Below, in pieces: positions 15,397 through 24,114 of a DNA stretch of 64,000 bases. Where the stretch lies: contig DATKTO010000026.1 in assembly GCA_035531075.1 (NCBI GenBank), positions 1 to 64,000 of the forward strand, written 5' to 3'. A program made the position numbers and the translations under genes. This DNA comes from 39-52-133 sp035531075 (GTDB taxonomy: Bacteria; Pseudomonadota; Gammaproteobacteria; Burkholderiales; Gallionellaceae). The first letter of the stretch is position 1. Each line of letters starts with the position of its first letter. The notes beneath the pieces are model-generated. The model was given only the letters and a program-made list of their open reading frames with translations, made no database searches and was not told where the DNA came from.

Positions 15397-18300
15397 TCAA
15401 TGGAAATCCCGCGACTGCGTTACCAGCTTACCCAAGAGAGGCGTCAAGTCTTTCAAATGCCCGGCAATGAGATGCGTCACCTCCCCCTGCCGTTCCAGAA
15501 CCCCATATACCGCAAGTAGTCTTGATCCCAGCAACTCGCGCCGCTGCCGTTCGGCGAGGTCGCGCCATACCACTACATTGATAGGCCCGGTCTCGTCCTC
15601 CAGGGTAAGAAAGGTTACGCCGCTTGCCGTGCCGGGGCGCTGCCGGCTGATTACCAGCCCTGCCGCACGAGTGAGCCGTCCATGCGGAAATGCACGCAGC
15701 TCTTCCGCCGTCACCAGGCGTTGCTTTTTGAGCGTATTGCGCAGCAACGCCAGCGGATGCCTGCCGAGTGTAAGTCCCAGGCTGGCGTAATCCGCTGCCA
15801 GGTTTTGGCCTTCGGTGAGTGGAAATAGCCCTGGCTGCCTTTCCTCGACCGGGGCAAATGCCAGGGGAGTGTTGTGCTCGATGCCTGCCACCTCCCAGTA
15901 GGCTTGCCGACGGTGTCCAGCAAGACCGGTCAAGGCACCTGCTGCAGCCAGGCACTTGAGGTCACGCTGCTCCAACTCGCCGCGCAGGGCCAGGTCTTCC
16001 ACATTGGAGAATGGCTTTTGCGCACGCGCCGCAGTAAGGCGTAGCGCGCCTTCAAGAGAAAGGCCATTCACCATGCACAAGCCCAGGCGCAACGCGGGTT
16101 GATGCTCGCCTCCTCGCCTCCCCTTTCTTGCCAATGGCGAGTTGTGCGGTGCAAGGGACAGAGTGCATTCCCAATCGCTCGCGGTCACATCCACCTGCAG
16201 CACCTCCACGCCGTGACGACGCACGTCCTGCACGATCTGGGCAGGAGCATAGAATCCCATCGGCTGGCTGTTCAGCAGTGCACACGCAAATGCCGCAGGC
16301 TCGTGACACTTGAGCCAGGCGGAGACATAGACCAGCAGCGCAAAGCTTGCAGCATGGGATTCGGGGAAGCCGTATTCGCCGAATCCCAGAATCTGCTGGA
16401 AGATCTGCTGCGCGAACTCCTCCTGATAGCCGCGCTCGCGCATACCGTCGACCAGGCGCCGCTCGAATTGCTCCAGCCCGCCCTTGCGCTGCCACGCCGC
16501 CATGGAACGCCGCACCTGGTCTGCTTCGCCTGGGGTAAACCCTGCCGCCACTACCGCAAGCCGCATCACCTGTTCCTGGAAAATAGGCACCCCCAGGGTG
16601 CGTTCCAGCACATCCCGCACCGCCTCGCTCGGGAAGGTCACCGGTTCCAGACCCTGGCGGCGGCGCAGGTAGGGATGCACCATGCCGCCCTGGATCGGCC
16701 CCGGGCGCACGATGGCGACCTCAATTACCAGGTCGTAGAAACGGCGCGGCTTCATGCGCGGCAGCATGGACATCTGCGCACGCGACTCGATCTGGAACAC
16801 CCCCACCGTGTCAGACTGCCCGATCATGTCGTACACCGCCGGGTCCTCGATTGGAATATCTGCCATCATGAACGGGCGGCCGCGCAGCCTGCTCACTTCA
16901 TCCAGCGCGCGGCGTATGGCTGAGAGCATGCCCAGCGCAAGCACGTCAACTTTCAGCAGCCCCAACGCATCCAGGTCATCCTTGTCCCACTGGATGATGG
17001 TGCGCTCCGCCATCGCCGCGTTCTCGATAGGCACTAATTGGGAAAGCTTGCCCCGTGCGATGACAAAGCCGCCGACGTGCTGCGACAGATGACGCGGGAA
17101 GCCCATTAGCTCTTCGACCAGTTGCATCAGCAGAGCCACTTTTTTGTTGGCTGGATCAAAGCCTGCTTCCGCCAGCCGTTGCGGCAGCACCTGGCGGCCG
17201 TCCCACCACGCTATGGACTTGGACAGCCGGTCCACTTGTTCCAGCTCGAAGCCCAGCGCCTTGCCCACGTCGCGCATGGCGCTCTTGGGCCGATAGGTGA
17301 TTACGGTGGCAGTAAGTGCGGCGCGCTCCCTGCCGTATTTGGCGTAGAGATACTGGATCACCTCCTCGCGGCGCTCGTGCTCAAAATCCACGTCGATATC
17401 GGGCGGCTCGTTGCGCTCCCTGGAAATGAAGCGCTCGAACAGCATTTCCATGCACGCCGGGTTCACTTCGGTGATATGCAGCGCATAACACACCGCAGAA
17501 TTGGCCGCTGACCCCCGCCCCTGACAGATGATGCCGCGACTCCGGGCAAAACGCACGATATCGTGTACGGTAAGGAAATATGGCTCGAACTTGAGTTCCT
17601 CGATGAGTGCCAGTTCATGTTCCACCAGTGTCCGCACCTTGGCTGGTTCGTCGTCCGGATAACGCTTCGCGAGCCCCGCTTCAGTCAACTGCCGGAGATG
17701 AAAGATGGCCGTTTCTCCCGGCGGCACCAGATCCACTGGAAACTCATAGCGCAACTCGTCGAGGGAGAAGTGGCAGCGCGCTGCAATGACCAGGGTTTGG
17801 TCCAGCAATTCGGACGAATAGAGTTGGGCCAGGTCGGCATACTCACGCAGATGGCGCTCGCCGTTGGAAAACAGCGCTACCCCTGTGTCAGACAGCGGGA
17901 CGCAGAGTCTGATTGAGGTAAGGGTGTCCTGCAATGCACGGCGCTTAGCAACATGCATGTGCACGTCACCTGCCGCTACCAGGGGCAGGCCGGAGGCCGC
18001 GCCCAGTTCAGCTAATGCGGCAAGCCGTTTCTTGCCGTCTGCATCGCGGAATAGTTCCACCGCCAGCCATGACCGTCCCGGAAAATATTCTGCGACTTGT
18101 TGCGCCTGCGCCAGGGAAGGCAGCGGCCCTGTGAGTTGTGAATCGGGCAGCAGCAGCGCGAGGCAGCCTGGCAATCCATTTTGAATGTCGTTGAGTGTAA
18201 GACTGTAACTGCCCTTGCTGGCGTTGCGCCGCCCCTGGGTGATCAGTTCCGAAAGGTTGCCATAACCCGTGCGGTCTGTCGCCAGCAGCACGACGCGCGG

Positions 18301-18519
18301 GCCGTCTGCAAAACGGATCTCGCTGCCTATAATCAGTTTCAATCCGCATGCCTTTGCAGCCACATGGGCGCGAACAATACCAGCCAGGGAGCACTCATCG
18401 GTGATTGCCAGCGCCGCATAACCCAGCTCATGGGCACGTGTTACCAGTTCTTCCGCATGTGATGCTCCGCGAAGGAAGGTGAAGTTAGAGAGGCAATGCA
18501 GTTCGGCGTAGGCATTCAT
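15397..18519 (-). CDS. dnaE2: Error-prone DNA polymerase DnaE2 (ImuC)
   Basis: 1040 residues, the usual DnaE2 length. An N-terminal PHP domain (AYAELHCLSNFTFLRGASH, ITDECSLAGIVRAH) is followed by the polymerase core with GRGSAANSAVCYAL and the catalytic PDIDVDFEHERREEV near residue 372, then SQHVGGFVIARG, helix-hairpin-helix and an OB-fold (TFLTLEDETGPINVVVW). DnaE2 is the polymerase subunit of the ImuA-ImuB-DnaE2 mutasome, which copies damaged DNA and generates SOS mutations. It starts 15 bases after imuB and is the last gene of the lexA operon, hence LexA-controlled. The C-terminus lacks the beta-clamp motif found in DnaE1, as expected: ImuB supplies it. Confidence 0.95.
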   Translation of the reverse strand: MNAYAELHCLSNFTFLRGASHAEELVTRAHELGYAALAITDECSLAGIVRAHVAAKACGLKLIIGSEIRFADGPRVVLLATDRTGYGNLSELITQGRRNASKGSYSLTLNDIQNGLPGCLALLLPDSQLTGPLPSLAQAQQVAEYFPGRSWLAVELFRDADGKKRLAALAELGAASGLPLVAAGDVHMHVAKRRALQDTLTSIRLCVPLSDTGVALFSNGERHLREYADLAQLYSSELLDQTLVIAARCHFSLDELRYEFPVDLVPPGETAIFHLRQLTEAGLAKRYPDDEPAKVRTLVEHELALIEELKFEPYFLTVHDIVRFARSRGIICQGRGSAANSAVCYALHITEVNPACMEMLFERFISRERNEPPDIDVDFEHERREEVIQYLYAKYGRERAALTATVITYRPKSAMRDVGKALGFELEQVDRLSKSIAWWDGRQVLPQRLAEAGFDPANKKVALLMQLVEELMGFPRHLSQHVGGFVIARGKLSQLVPIENAAMAERTIIQWDKDDLDALGLLKVDVLALGMLSAIRRALDEVSRLRGRPFMMADIPIEDPAVYDMIGQSDTVGVFQIESRAQMSMLPRMKPRRFYDLVIEVAIVRPGPIQGGMVHPYLRRRQGLEPVTFPSEAVRDVLERTLGVPIFQEQVMRLAVVAAGFTPGEADQVRRSMAAWQRKGGLEQFERRLVDGMRERGYQEEFAQQIFQQILGFGEYGFPESHAASFALLVYVSAWLKCHEPAAFACALLNSQPMGFYAPAQIVQDVRRHGVEVLQVDVTASDWECTLSLAPHNSPLARKGRRGGEHQPALRLGLCMVNGLSLEGALRLTAARAQKPFSNVEDLALRGELEQRDLKCLAAAGALTGLAGHRRQAYWEVAGIEHNTPLAFAPVEERQPGLFPLTEGQNLAADYASLGLTLGRHPLALLRNTLKKQRLVTAEELRAFPHGRLTRAAGLVISRQRPGTASGVTFLTLEDETGPINVVVWRDLAERQRRELLGSRLLAVYGVLERQGEVTHLIAGHLKDLTPLLGKLVTQSRDFH

Positions 18520-18534
18520 AAATAACCCGCTTCT

Positions 18535-19944
18535 TCAGGCAAACAAGCCATGCACGTACCACGCTCCGCTCACGCAGTCGCAGTACACCCATAGCCGCGA
18601 GCCGTTGCGGCCCTGAGCCACGTAATAGTCACGCGCCACATCCAGGCCGTCCCACCAGCCGCTCTCGATGCGCTCCGGCCCGGCCATAAGAGCAATCATG
18701 TCCTTCTGGCAGGATAGCGGCTTGGGCAACAGCCACATGGGCCGCTGGATATTGCCTGGTGATCCAGTGACATCGCCAGGCTCGCAATTTCTCCAGGCAC
18801 GTTCAGGCCGATGGTCGGCGGCTGGCGCGATGCTGTACACAGCCTCCTTCCCCAGCCGGATGCGCAAGCGTTCCAGCAACAGATTGCCATCCCCTGTTTC
18901 TGCGCCCTCCTGAAACAGATCCGCATTCGATAACTCCAGCGGCAGGATGATCCCTGCATTGAGCGTAATGGTGTGTACCGGCGCAGGCAGGGTGGTTCTG
19001 GAGAGGGTTTCGCGCAGCAGCAACTGCATCCGCTTCATGTCACGACTGGGCTGCACGAAGCCCAGTTTCAATACGGTATCAGGCTCATCCTCATGGCAGC
19101 AGATCAGTTCAAATTCCTGTATGCCTGCCTGGCGCAGATTGAGATAGCCTTCCAGTTCCGGCAACAGACGACCGGCGGCAAAGATCAGCGCCTCTGCTTC
19201 CTGCACCTGAGCCGGCAATTCCAGGCGGCGTTGAAAACTGGATGGCGCTACGAAGTATTCGCGCGCCTCTGGCAGCCGTCCTAGTGCGCGGTCCAGTTCA
19301 TCCAGCAAGCTCTGTCCAAAACGGCGCGCCAAGCCGGCACGCGGCAAGCGCATGCAGTCTCCCAGGGTGTGCGCTCCGACCATTTCCAGGCTTGCCAATG
19401 TATCCGGCGATTGATCGAGCAGGCTCACTGGTAGTGCGCCCAGAAGCCTCTCAAGCTGCGCAGATTCGCGGATGACGGCCTCCGTTCCCGCCAGCGCCAG
19501 CAACCATGCAGCGTGGGGCGTCGGCGCACAGGCATGGGTAGAGGCGTAGCCCATCTCTTTTAGTCCGCTAATCACCTGACCAAGCAGGTTGTCGAAGCCA
19601 TGATGCAAACTGAGACAGCTGCCGATTTCAAGCAACAAGCCATCCCCTGCTTGTTGCAGGCTAACAGCAGGCGTAAACCGACCCGCCCAGGCGGCAAGTC
19701 CGGCCAGAGATTCCTGCTCCGCAGCCAAATCGCGGCCGCGCACGACAAGATTGGCCACCAGCGCCTGGGCGGCGGAAACCGGCATGCCGGGGCATACCCC
19801 GCTGGCACTGGCGGCTTCGTTGCAGGCCTTCACCCGCGAGCGTTTGCCCTGTTTTTCGATGACCGCGAGGGGCTCGGGTGCAGCTGAACCGCGGGAAAAA
19901 ATTTCCAGCGAAAGCGCGGAGAAATGAAGGGCTAGCCATAACAT
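18535..19944 (-). CDS. imuB: ImuB, Y-family-like mutasome adaptor protein
   Basis: 469 residues from ATG 19944 (MLWLALHFSALSLEIF, the usual ImuB start; a GTG three codons upstream is possible). It has the Y-family polymerase fold but without the catalytic acidic triad: the first motif LALHFSALSLEIF has no D-x-D and no S-x-D-E follows. ImuB is therefore a non-catalytic hub that binds the beta clamp, ImuA and DnaE2. The C-terminus WWDGLDVARDYYVAQGRNGSRLWVYCD is typical. Between imuA (30-40 bases) and dnaE2 (15 bases) in one operon. Confidence 0.93.
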   Translation of the reverse strand: MLWLALHFSALSLEIFSRGSAAPEPLAVIEKQGKRSRVKACNEAASASGVCPGMPVSAAQALVANLVVRGRDLAAEQESLAGLAAWAGRFTPAVSLQQAGDGLLLEIGSCLSLHHGFDNLLGQVISGLKEMGYASTHACAPTPHAAWLLALAGTEAVIRESAQLERLLGALPVSLLDQSPDTLASLEMVGAHTLGDCMRLPRAGLARRFGQSLLDELDRALGRLPEAREYFVAPSSFQRRLELPAQVQEAEALIFAAGRLLPELEGYLNLRQAGIQEFELICCHEDEPDTVLKLGFVQPSRDMKRMQLLLRETLSRTTLPAPVHTITLNAGIILPLELSNADLFQEGAETGDGNLLLERLRIRLGKEAVYSIAPAADHRPERAWRNCEPGDVTGSPGNIQRPMWLLPKPLSCQKDMIALMAGPERIESGWWDGLDVARDYYVAQGRNGSRLWVYCDCVSGAWYVHGLFA

Positions 19945-19983
19945 GGAGGACACTCGCAGCTGATACTTTTGGACCGGTAAGCT

Positions 19984-20676
19984 TCAGGCTGCTTCCCGTG
20001 GGAACTGTACTACAGACAGAGACGGCGCCGATGGACGGGCACGGCGAACGCCATGGGTTTGATGCAGATCCAGCAATACCGGTTTGCTCACCTGCCCGCC
20101 ACGGCGTTTGAGGATATGCACCGCCAAGCCGTGCGGGGTTGCTTGCAGGCGTAAGCGCAGTGCTGCGGTTGAACGCTCCTGCGCTGCACTGGCGGAGCGG
20201 AACAGGATGCCCCAGGCACGACCGGATTCCGCCCCTAGTTGCAATCGGCGCATGCGCCGCTCATCGTGCGTTTTCAGCCATGCCAGCACGGCACTGCATG
20301 CGCCTGAACGCAACGCCTGTTCTGCCGTCCACCAGGCATCGGCGGCAGACTCCGGCTTTGCCACCAGCAGTTGGTGCAACCTGACCCCGGCTGCAGCCAG
20401 GGCTGGTGCATAGGGAATATGGGGCGGTGCCACCCAGGCCAGCCAGCCGTTTTGTTCGGAGACCCGGGCTAAAGCTGGAAGCAACAGCTGTAGTTCACCT
20501 ATCCCTTCCCGCTCAAGCAGGATTTCCGTCAGCGCTCCGCATGGCCAGCCACCGCCCGGTAGCAGTTCATCCAGCTCCGCAAATCCGGTCGGCAGCGTAC
20601 CCTCGCTTGTCTGCGCGAGCTGGTCGCCGCGCCAGATGCCGGGGTGCTGCAGCAATGAATGCAGGGATGCATTCAT
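19984..20676 (-). CDS. imuA: ImuA, RecA-like mutasome protein
   Basis: 230 residues. TGFAELDELLPGGGWPCGALTEIL and QLLLPALARVSEQNGWLAWVAPP mark the SulA/RecA-related ImuA family of betaproteobacteria. The Walker A loop is degenerate, as usual. It binds ImuB and is needed for translesion synthesis by the mutasome. Its ATG overlaps the lexA stop as ATGA, so it is translated from the LexA mRNA. Confidence 0.92.
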   Translation of the reverse strand: MNASLHSLLQHPGIWRGDQLAQTSEGTLPTGFAELDELLPGGGWPCGALTEILLEREGIGELQLLLPALARVSEQNGWLAWVAPPHIPYAPALAAAGVRLHQLLVAKPESAADAWWTAEQALRSGACSAVLAWLKTHDERRMRRLQLGAESGRAWGILFRSASAAQERSTAALRLRLQATPHGLAVHILKRRGGQVSKPVLLDLHQTHGVRRARPSAPSLSVVQFPREAA

Positions 20677-21275
20677 AGTTCTTTGCCGTGACGGATCACG
20701 CCGACACCGATGCCCTCGATCACGAGTTCCCGGCTGCGCAGGTCTACGATGATGGGTTCAAAATCAGGATTTTCCGGCAGGAGTTGCACGATGTGTCCGC
20801 GCTTGCTGAAACGCTTCACGGTCACTTCGTCATCGAGCCGCGCCACCACCACTTGGCCTGCCCTCGCCTCGCTGCTGCGATGCACCGCCAGCAAATCGCC
20901 ATCCAGGATGCCGGCATCCTTCATGCTCATGCCGCGCACCTTGAGGAGATAATCAGCCCGCGGAGCGAATAACGCCGAATCGATCTGGTAATGCGCTTCG
21001 ATGTGTTCCTGGGCCAGGATTGGACTGCCTGCCGCAACTCGCCCCACCACCGGCAGTCCGCCGCCGTTTCTGAGACGGATGCCCCGCGAGGCGCCAGGCA
21101 GGAGTTCCAGCACTCCTTTCCTCGCCAATACCTTGAGGTGCTCCTCGGCAGCATTGGGCGAACGGAATCCGAATTCCTGCGCAATTTCGGCTCGCGTTGG
21201 AGGCAATCCGTTAGCTTCGATCCTGTCGCGGATCAATTGCAATATTTCCTGCTGTCGTGGAGTGAGGTCGCGCAT
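20673..21275 (-). CDS. lexA: LexA repressor (SOS regulator) of the mutasome operon
   Basis: 200 residues. An N-terminal winged helix (LTPRQQEILQLIRDRIEANG, PTRAEIAQEFGFRSPNAAEEHL) and a C-terminal S24 peptidase domain with cleavage site Ala82-Gly83 (VGRVAAGSPI), nucleophile Ser117 in RGMSMKDAG, and Lys154 in VTVKRF. Self-cleavage on RecA filaments would relieve repression of its own operon. A LexA box lies 18 bases upstream of the start, so the gene is autoregulated together with imuA, imuB and dnaE2. Confidence 0.95.
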   Translation of the reverse strand: MRDLTPRQQEILQLIRDRIEANGLPPTRAEIAQEFGFRSPNAAEEHLKVLARKGVLELLPGASRGIRLRNGGGLPVVGRVAAGSPILAQEHIEAHYQIDSALFAPRADYLLKVRGMSMKDAGILDGDLLAVHRSSEARAGQVVVARLDDEVTVKRFSKRGHIVQLLPENPDFEPIIVDLRSRELVIEGIGVGVIRHGKEL

Positions 21276-21292
21276 GAGAGCTCCTGAATAAG

Positions 21293-21330
21293 TACTGTAT
21301 ATTTATACAGTACTCGTGCAATTAATTCAA
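21293..21330 (-). promoter_or_regulatory. lexA operon promoter with embedded LexA box
   Basis: TACTGTATATTTATACAGTA (21293-21312) is a perfect CTG-N10-CAG LexA box and fully palindromic at both ends. On the minus strand a -35 TTGAAT (21325-21330) and -10 TATAAA (21302-21307) are separated by 17 bases, with the -10 inside the box, so LexA binding would block RNA polymerase. All elements are read directly from sequence. Confidence 0.88.
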
Positions 21331-21424
21331 GATGCAATTCAAACTGTTTGTGATTCGAGTGTCACTTAGGTCAACTGAAATTGAACGGCAGATCTTAAAC
21401 CAGACAGCGCTATGACCAGCCCGA

Positions 21425-23527
21425 TTACTTCCACATCGCCTTCATCTTGGCCAGCAAATCCACCACCTCTTCCCGCGATCGGCCGGCTGCATTGACAGTT
21501 GTCGTTTCAGCTACCGGCCAGGTTCTCTTCTCGAACAAATCCAGCAGGCCAGCCGGAACAAAGCGGGTCCGCCCGGCATAGACATGGCGGTCACCGAATT
21601 GAGACTGCTGCGTGACGAAGAAACGCTGCGGCACCACAATCTGCAGATGATCCTTGGCGCGGGTCATCGCCACATAGAGCAGCCGCCGCTCTTCTTCGAT
21701 CTCGGCCGTGCTGCCGGTAGAAAGATCAGACGGCAGGCAGCCGTCCACCGCGTTAAGCAGGGTGACCGCCTTCCACTCCTGCCCTTTCGCCGAATGGATG
21801 GTGGAAAGTATGAGGTAGTCTTCGTCGCGCAGCGGCGTTCCCGCTTCGTCGCTGGTGGCATCGGGCGGGTCCAGCGTGAGCTCGGTCAGGAAGCGTTGCC
21901 GCGAGGGATAAGTTGCTGCGATCTTTCCCATTTGCTCAATGTCAATCTTGCGTATCTGCGCGTCTTCATACAAGCGCTCCAAATGAACTGCGTACCAATT
22001 GCAGATGGTCTCGAATTCCGCCGGCCACGGCGCCGTGCGCTGGCGCAGACTTTCAACCAGCCCAAGAAAGTCTTGCCAACCTTCGTCCGCACTGGACGGT
22101 ACTCGGGATTCCCGTAGCCCCATCATCACATCCTGCGCCACGGCAAGGTTGTCCAGCACCTGCGCCGAAGTCTTCGGCCCGATCCCGGGAAGCAGTTGCA
22201 GTACCCGGAACCCGGCAACCCTGTCGCGCGGATTTTCGATCCAGCGCAACACCGAGAGCACATCCTTGACGTGGGCTGATTCCAGGAACTTCAAGCCGCC
22301 GAACTTCACGAATGGGATGTTGCGCCGGACCAGTTCGATCTCCAGTGTCGCGCTGTGATGCGACGAACGGAACAACACTGCCTGTGCCTTGAGCCGGATG
22401 CCCATCTCTCGCCGCGCCAGCACTTCCTCCACCACGAATGCGGCCTGGTCCGTCTCGTCGCGCACCGTGACAAGCTGTGGACGCTCAGCCGATTCCCTGT
22501 TGCTCCACAGTTCCTTGCTGTATCGCTCAGCGGCCAGCCCGATCACACCATTTGCAGCCGCAAGGATAGTCTGGGTGGAGCGGTAGTTCTGTTCAAGGGT
22601 GATGATTTTCGCGGGCGGCGTGAAGTGCGTAGGAAAATCCAGGATATTGCGTACGGTCGCACCGCGGAAAGCATAGATCGACTGGGCGTCGTCGCCCACG
22701 ACTGTGAGACCTCGCCCATCCGGTTTGAGGGCAAGCAGAATGCTCGCCTGCAGTGCATTGGTATCCTGATATTCATCCACCAGAATATGGTTGAAGCGGG
22801 CGCCTATTTCCGCTGCGAGTACCGGTTCGCCGACCATCTGTGCCCAGTACAGCAACAGGTCGTCGTAGTCGAGTACGGATTGCTGTTGTTTGGCCTCCAC
22901 GTAGCCCAGGAACAGGCGCTTGAGGTCGCCTTCCCATTCGGCGCACCATGGGAAGCGGCGTTGCAGCACTTCTTCCAGCGGTAACAGGGTATTGACTGTG
23001 GCCGAATAAATCGAAAGGCAGGTGTTCTTCAGTGGAAAGCGCTTCGCCTTGCCGGATAAGCCAAGCTCATGCCGCACCAGGTTCATCAGATCCCCCGAAT
23101 CTTCCCTGTCGTGGATGGTGAAAGCGGGGTCGAGGCCGATGCGGCCGGCGTATTCGCGCAGCAGGCGCGCACCGATGCCGTGAAAGGTGCCGGCCCAGCT
23201 CAGCTTCACCCCGGCGAGACGCGTCTTGGCGGTCGCAAGCTGGCTAACGATGCGCTCGGCGCGGCGCGCCATCTCGTCCGCCGCGCGACGCGAGAAGGTC
23301 AAGAGCAGGATCGTTTCAGGATGGGTGCCCTGAGCGATGAGGTGGGAGACGCGATGCGCAAGCGTGTTGGTCTTGCCAGAACCGGCACCGGCAATCACCA
23401 GCAGCGGTCCTTTCGCGGCTTCATCACCACCTGTACCGTGCTCAACTGCAAGGCGCTGTGCCGGATTGAGGCGAGCAAGATACGCCTCCGCTTCTTCGTT
23501 CGGGCAGTTTTCGACATCCAGGTTCAT
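21425..23527 (-). CDS. UvrD/Rep-type superfamily 1 DNA helicase, SOS-controlled
   Basis: 700 residues. All SF1A motifs are present: Q motif LNPAQRLAVEH, Walker A IAGAGSGKT, motif Ia LLLTFSRRAADEM, Walker B/II HILVDEYQDTN, motif III VVGDDAQSIYAFRGA, motif IV TLEQNYRST, motif V STIHSAKGQEWKAV, and motif VI RRLLYVAMTRAKD. It is somewhat shorter than E. coli UvrD (720) and has no RecB-like nuclease domain. It should unwind DNA 3'-5' in repair or recombination. Its own LexA box lies about 80 bases upstream, so it is part of the SOS response, independent of the lexA operon. Confidence 0.93.
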   Translation of the reverse strand: MNLDVENCPNEEAEAYLARLNPAQRLAVEHGTGGDEAAKGPLLVIAGAGSGKTNTLAHRVSHLIAQGTHPETILLLTFSRRAADEMARRAERIVSQLATAKTRLAGVKLSWAGTFHGIGARLLREYAGRIGLDPAFTIHDREDSGDLMNLVRHELGLSGKAKRFPLKNTCLSIYSATVNTLLPLEEVLQRRFPWCAEWEGDLKRLFLGYVEAKQQQSVLDYDDLLLYWAQMVGEPVLAAEIGARFNHILVDEYQDTNALQASILLALKPDGRGLTVVGDDAQSIYAFRGATVRNILDFPTHFTPPAKIITLEQNYRSTQTILAAANGVIGLAAERYSKELWSNRESAERPQLVTVRDETDQAAFVVEEVLARREMGIRLKAQAVLFRSSHHSATLEIELVRRNIPFVKFGGLKFLESAHVKDVLSVLRWIENPRDRVAGFRVLQLLPGIGPKTSAQVLDNLAVAQDVMMGLRESRVPSSADEGWQDFLGLVESLRQRTAPWPAEFETICNWYAVHLERLYEDAQIRKIDIEQMGKIAATYPSRQRFLTELTLDPPDATSDEAGTPLRDEDYLILSTIHSAKGQEWKAVTLLNAVDGCLPSDLSTGSTAEIEEERRLLYVAMTRAKDHLQIVVPQRFFVTQQSQFGDRHVYAGRTRFVPAGLLDLFEKRTWPVAETTTVNAAGRSREEVVDLLAKMKAMWK

Positions 23528-23585
23528 TCTTCAGCTTCCAGGTGAAAAGGCAAGAGAGCTCGTGTTCTTGCCTCGATTTGTTGGG

Positions 23586-23626
23586 TATTTATACAGAACT
23601 AAAATATACTGTATTTTTATACAGTA
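23586..23626 (-). promoter_or_regulatory. LexA box upstream of the helicase gene
   Basis: TACTGTATTTTTATACAGTA (23607-23626) is a CTG-N10-CAG LexA box nearly identical to that before lexA. A half-site TATTTATACAG (23586-23596) follows 10 bases closer to the gene, which might allow cooperative binding. Both are seen directly. Confidence 0.85.
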
Positions 23627-23674
23627 AAGCGAAGTTGGCAAGCCAAAGCGAGAAATAATTATAGATGTTGCGGA

Positions 23675-23782
23675 TCACGCCGCAGATTCTTCCGTCGCAA
23701 GCGCTGCATGTGCTGCCGGCATCTTGACCGGCTCCAGACGCACAATCGATTCCTGCTGGCTCATGTCAATAAAAAGGCTCAC
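23675..23782 (-). CDS. Possible small protein coupled to the CusF-like gene (uncertain)
   Basis: A GTG at 23782 overlaps the CusF-like stop as GTGA and opens a 35-codon frame: start, SLFIDMSQQESIVRLEPVKM, then an Ala/Glu-rich tail. An ATG at 23764 is the alternative start. I do not recognise it; it may be a remnant of a longer metal-resistance protein or chance. Listed only for the coupled start. Confidence 0.2.
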   Translation of the reverse strand: MSLFIDMSQQESIVRLEPVKMPAAHAALATEESAA

Positions 23783-24114
23783 TCCCTTGTTTGCACAATA
23801 CGCGTAATTCGATAGCCACTCCCAAACTTGGCAAGTTCGAAGTTGACCTGCATGCCCGGTTTTATGCCCTCAAGGGCGGACTTGTCCTGAACGTTGAAGT
23901 CCATGGTCATTTGGGGCCACTTAAGGCTTTGGATGGCTTGGTGGCTGATATTGATTTTCCCGGCTTTCAAATCTACCTTGTTGACCAGCCCCCGGCCTTG
24001 GTGGACTTGTGAATCAGCCTTCTGTCCCATGCCTTTCACATCGTCGGCGTAAACGGGAAATGCCGCAAAAACAAAGGCGGCTACGAGTGCTGCTACTGTA
24101 ATGGCTTTATACAT
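23779..24114 (-). CDS. CusF-like periplasmic copper/silver-binding protein
   Basis: 111 residues from ATG 24114, preceded by AAAGGAG; a longer frame upstream lacks a ribosome site. Signal peptide MYKAITVAALVAAFVFAAFP, cleaved near VYA-DD. The OB-fold carries the CusF metal site: His58 in INISHQAIQSLKW, Trp66, Met69 and Met71 in KWPQMTMDF. In CusCBA systems this protein hands Cu(I) or Ag(I) to the efflux pump. No cusCBA genes are nearby, so the protein is either an orphan scavenger or a leftover of a metal-resistance cluster. Confidence 0.88.
   Translation of the reverse strand: MYKAITVAALVAAFVFAAFPVYADDVKGMGQKADSQVHQGRGLVNKVDLKAGKINISHQAIQSLKWPQMTMDFNVQDKSALEGIKPGMQVNFELAKFGSGYRITRIVQTRE

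Noticed and set aside
16099..16923. 274-codon + strand open frame opposite dnaE2
   Set aside because: His/Arg/Leu-rich antisense shadow of the highly conserved DnaE2 core; the high GC content there makes long spurious frames.
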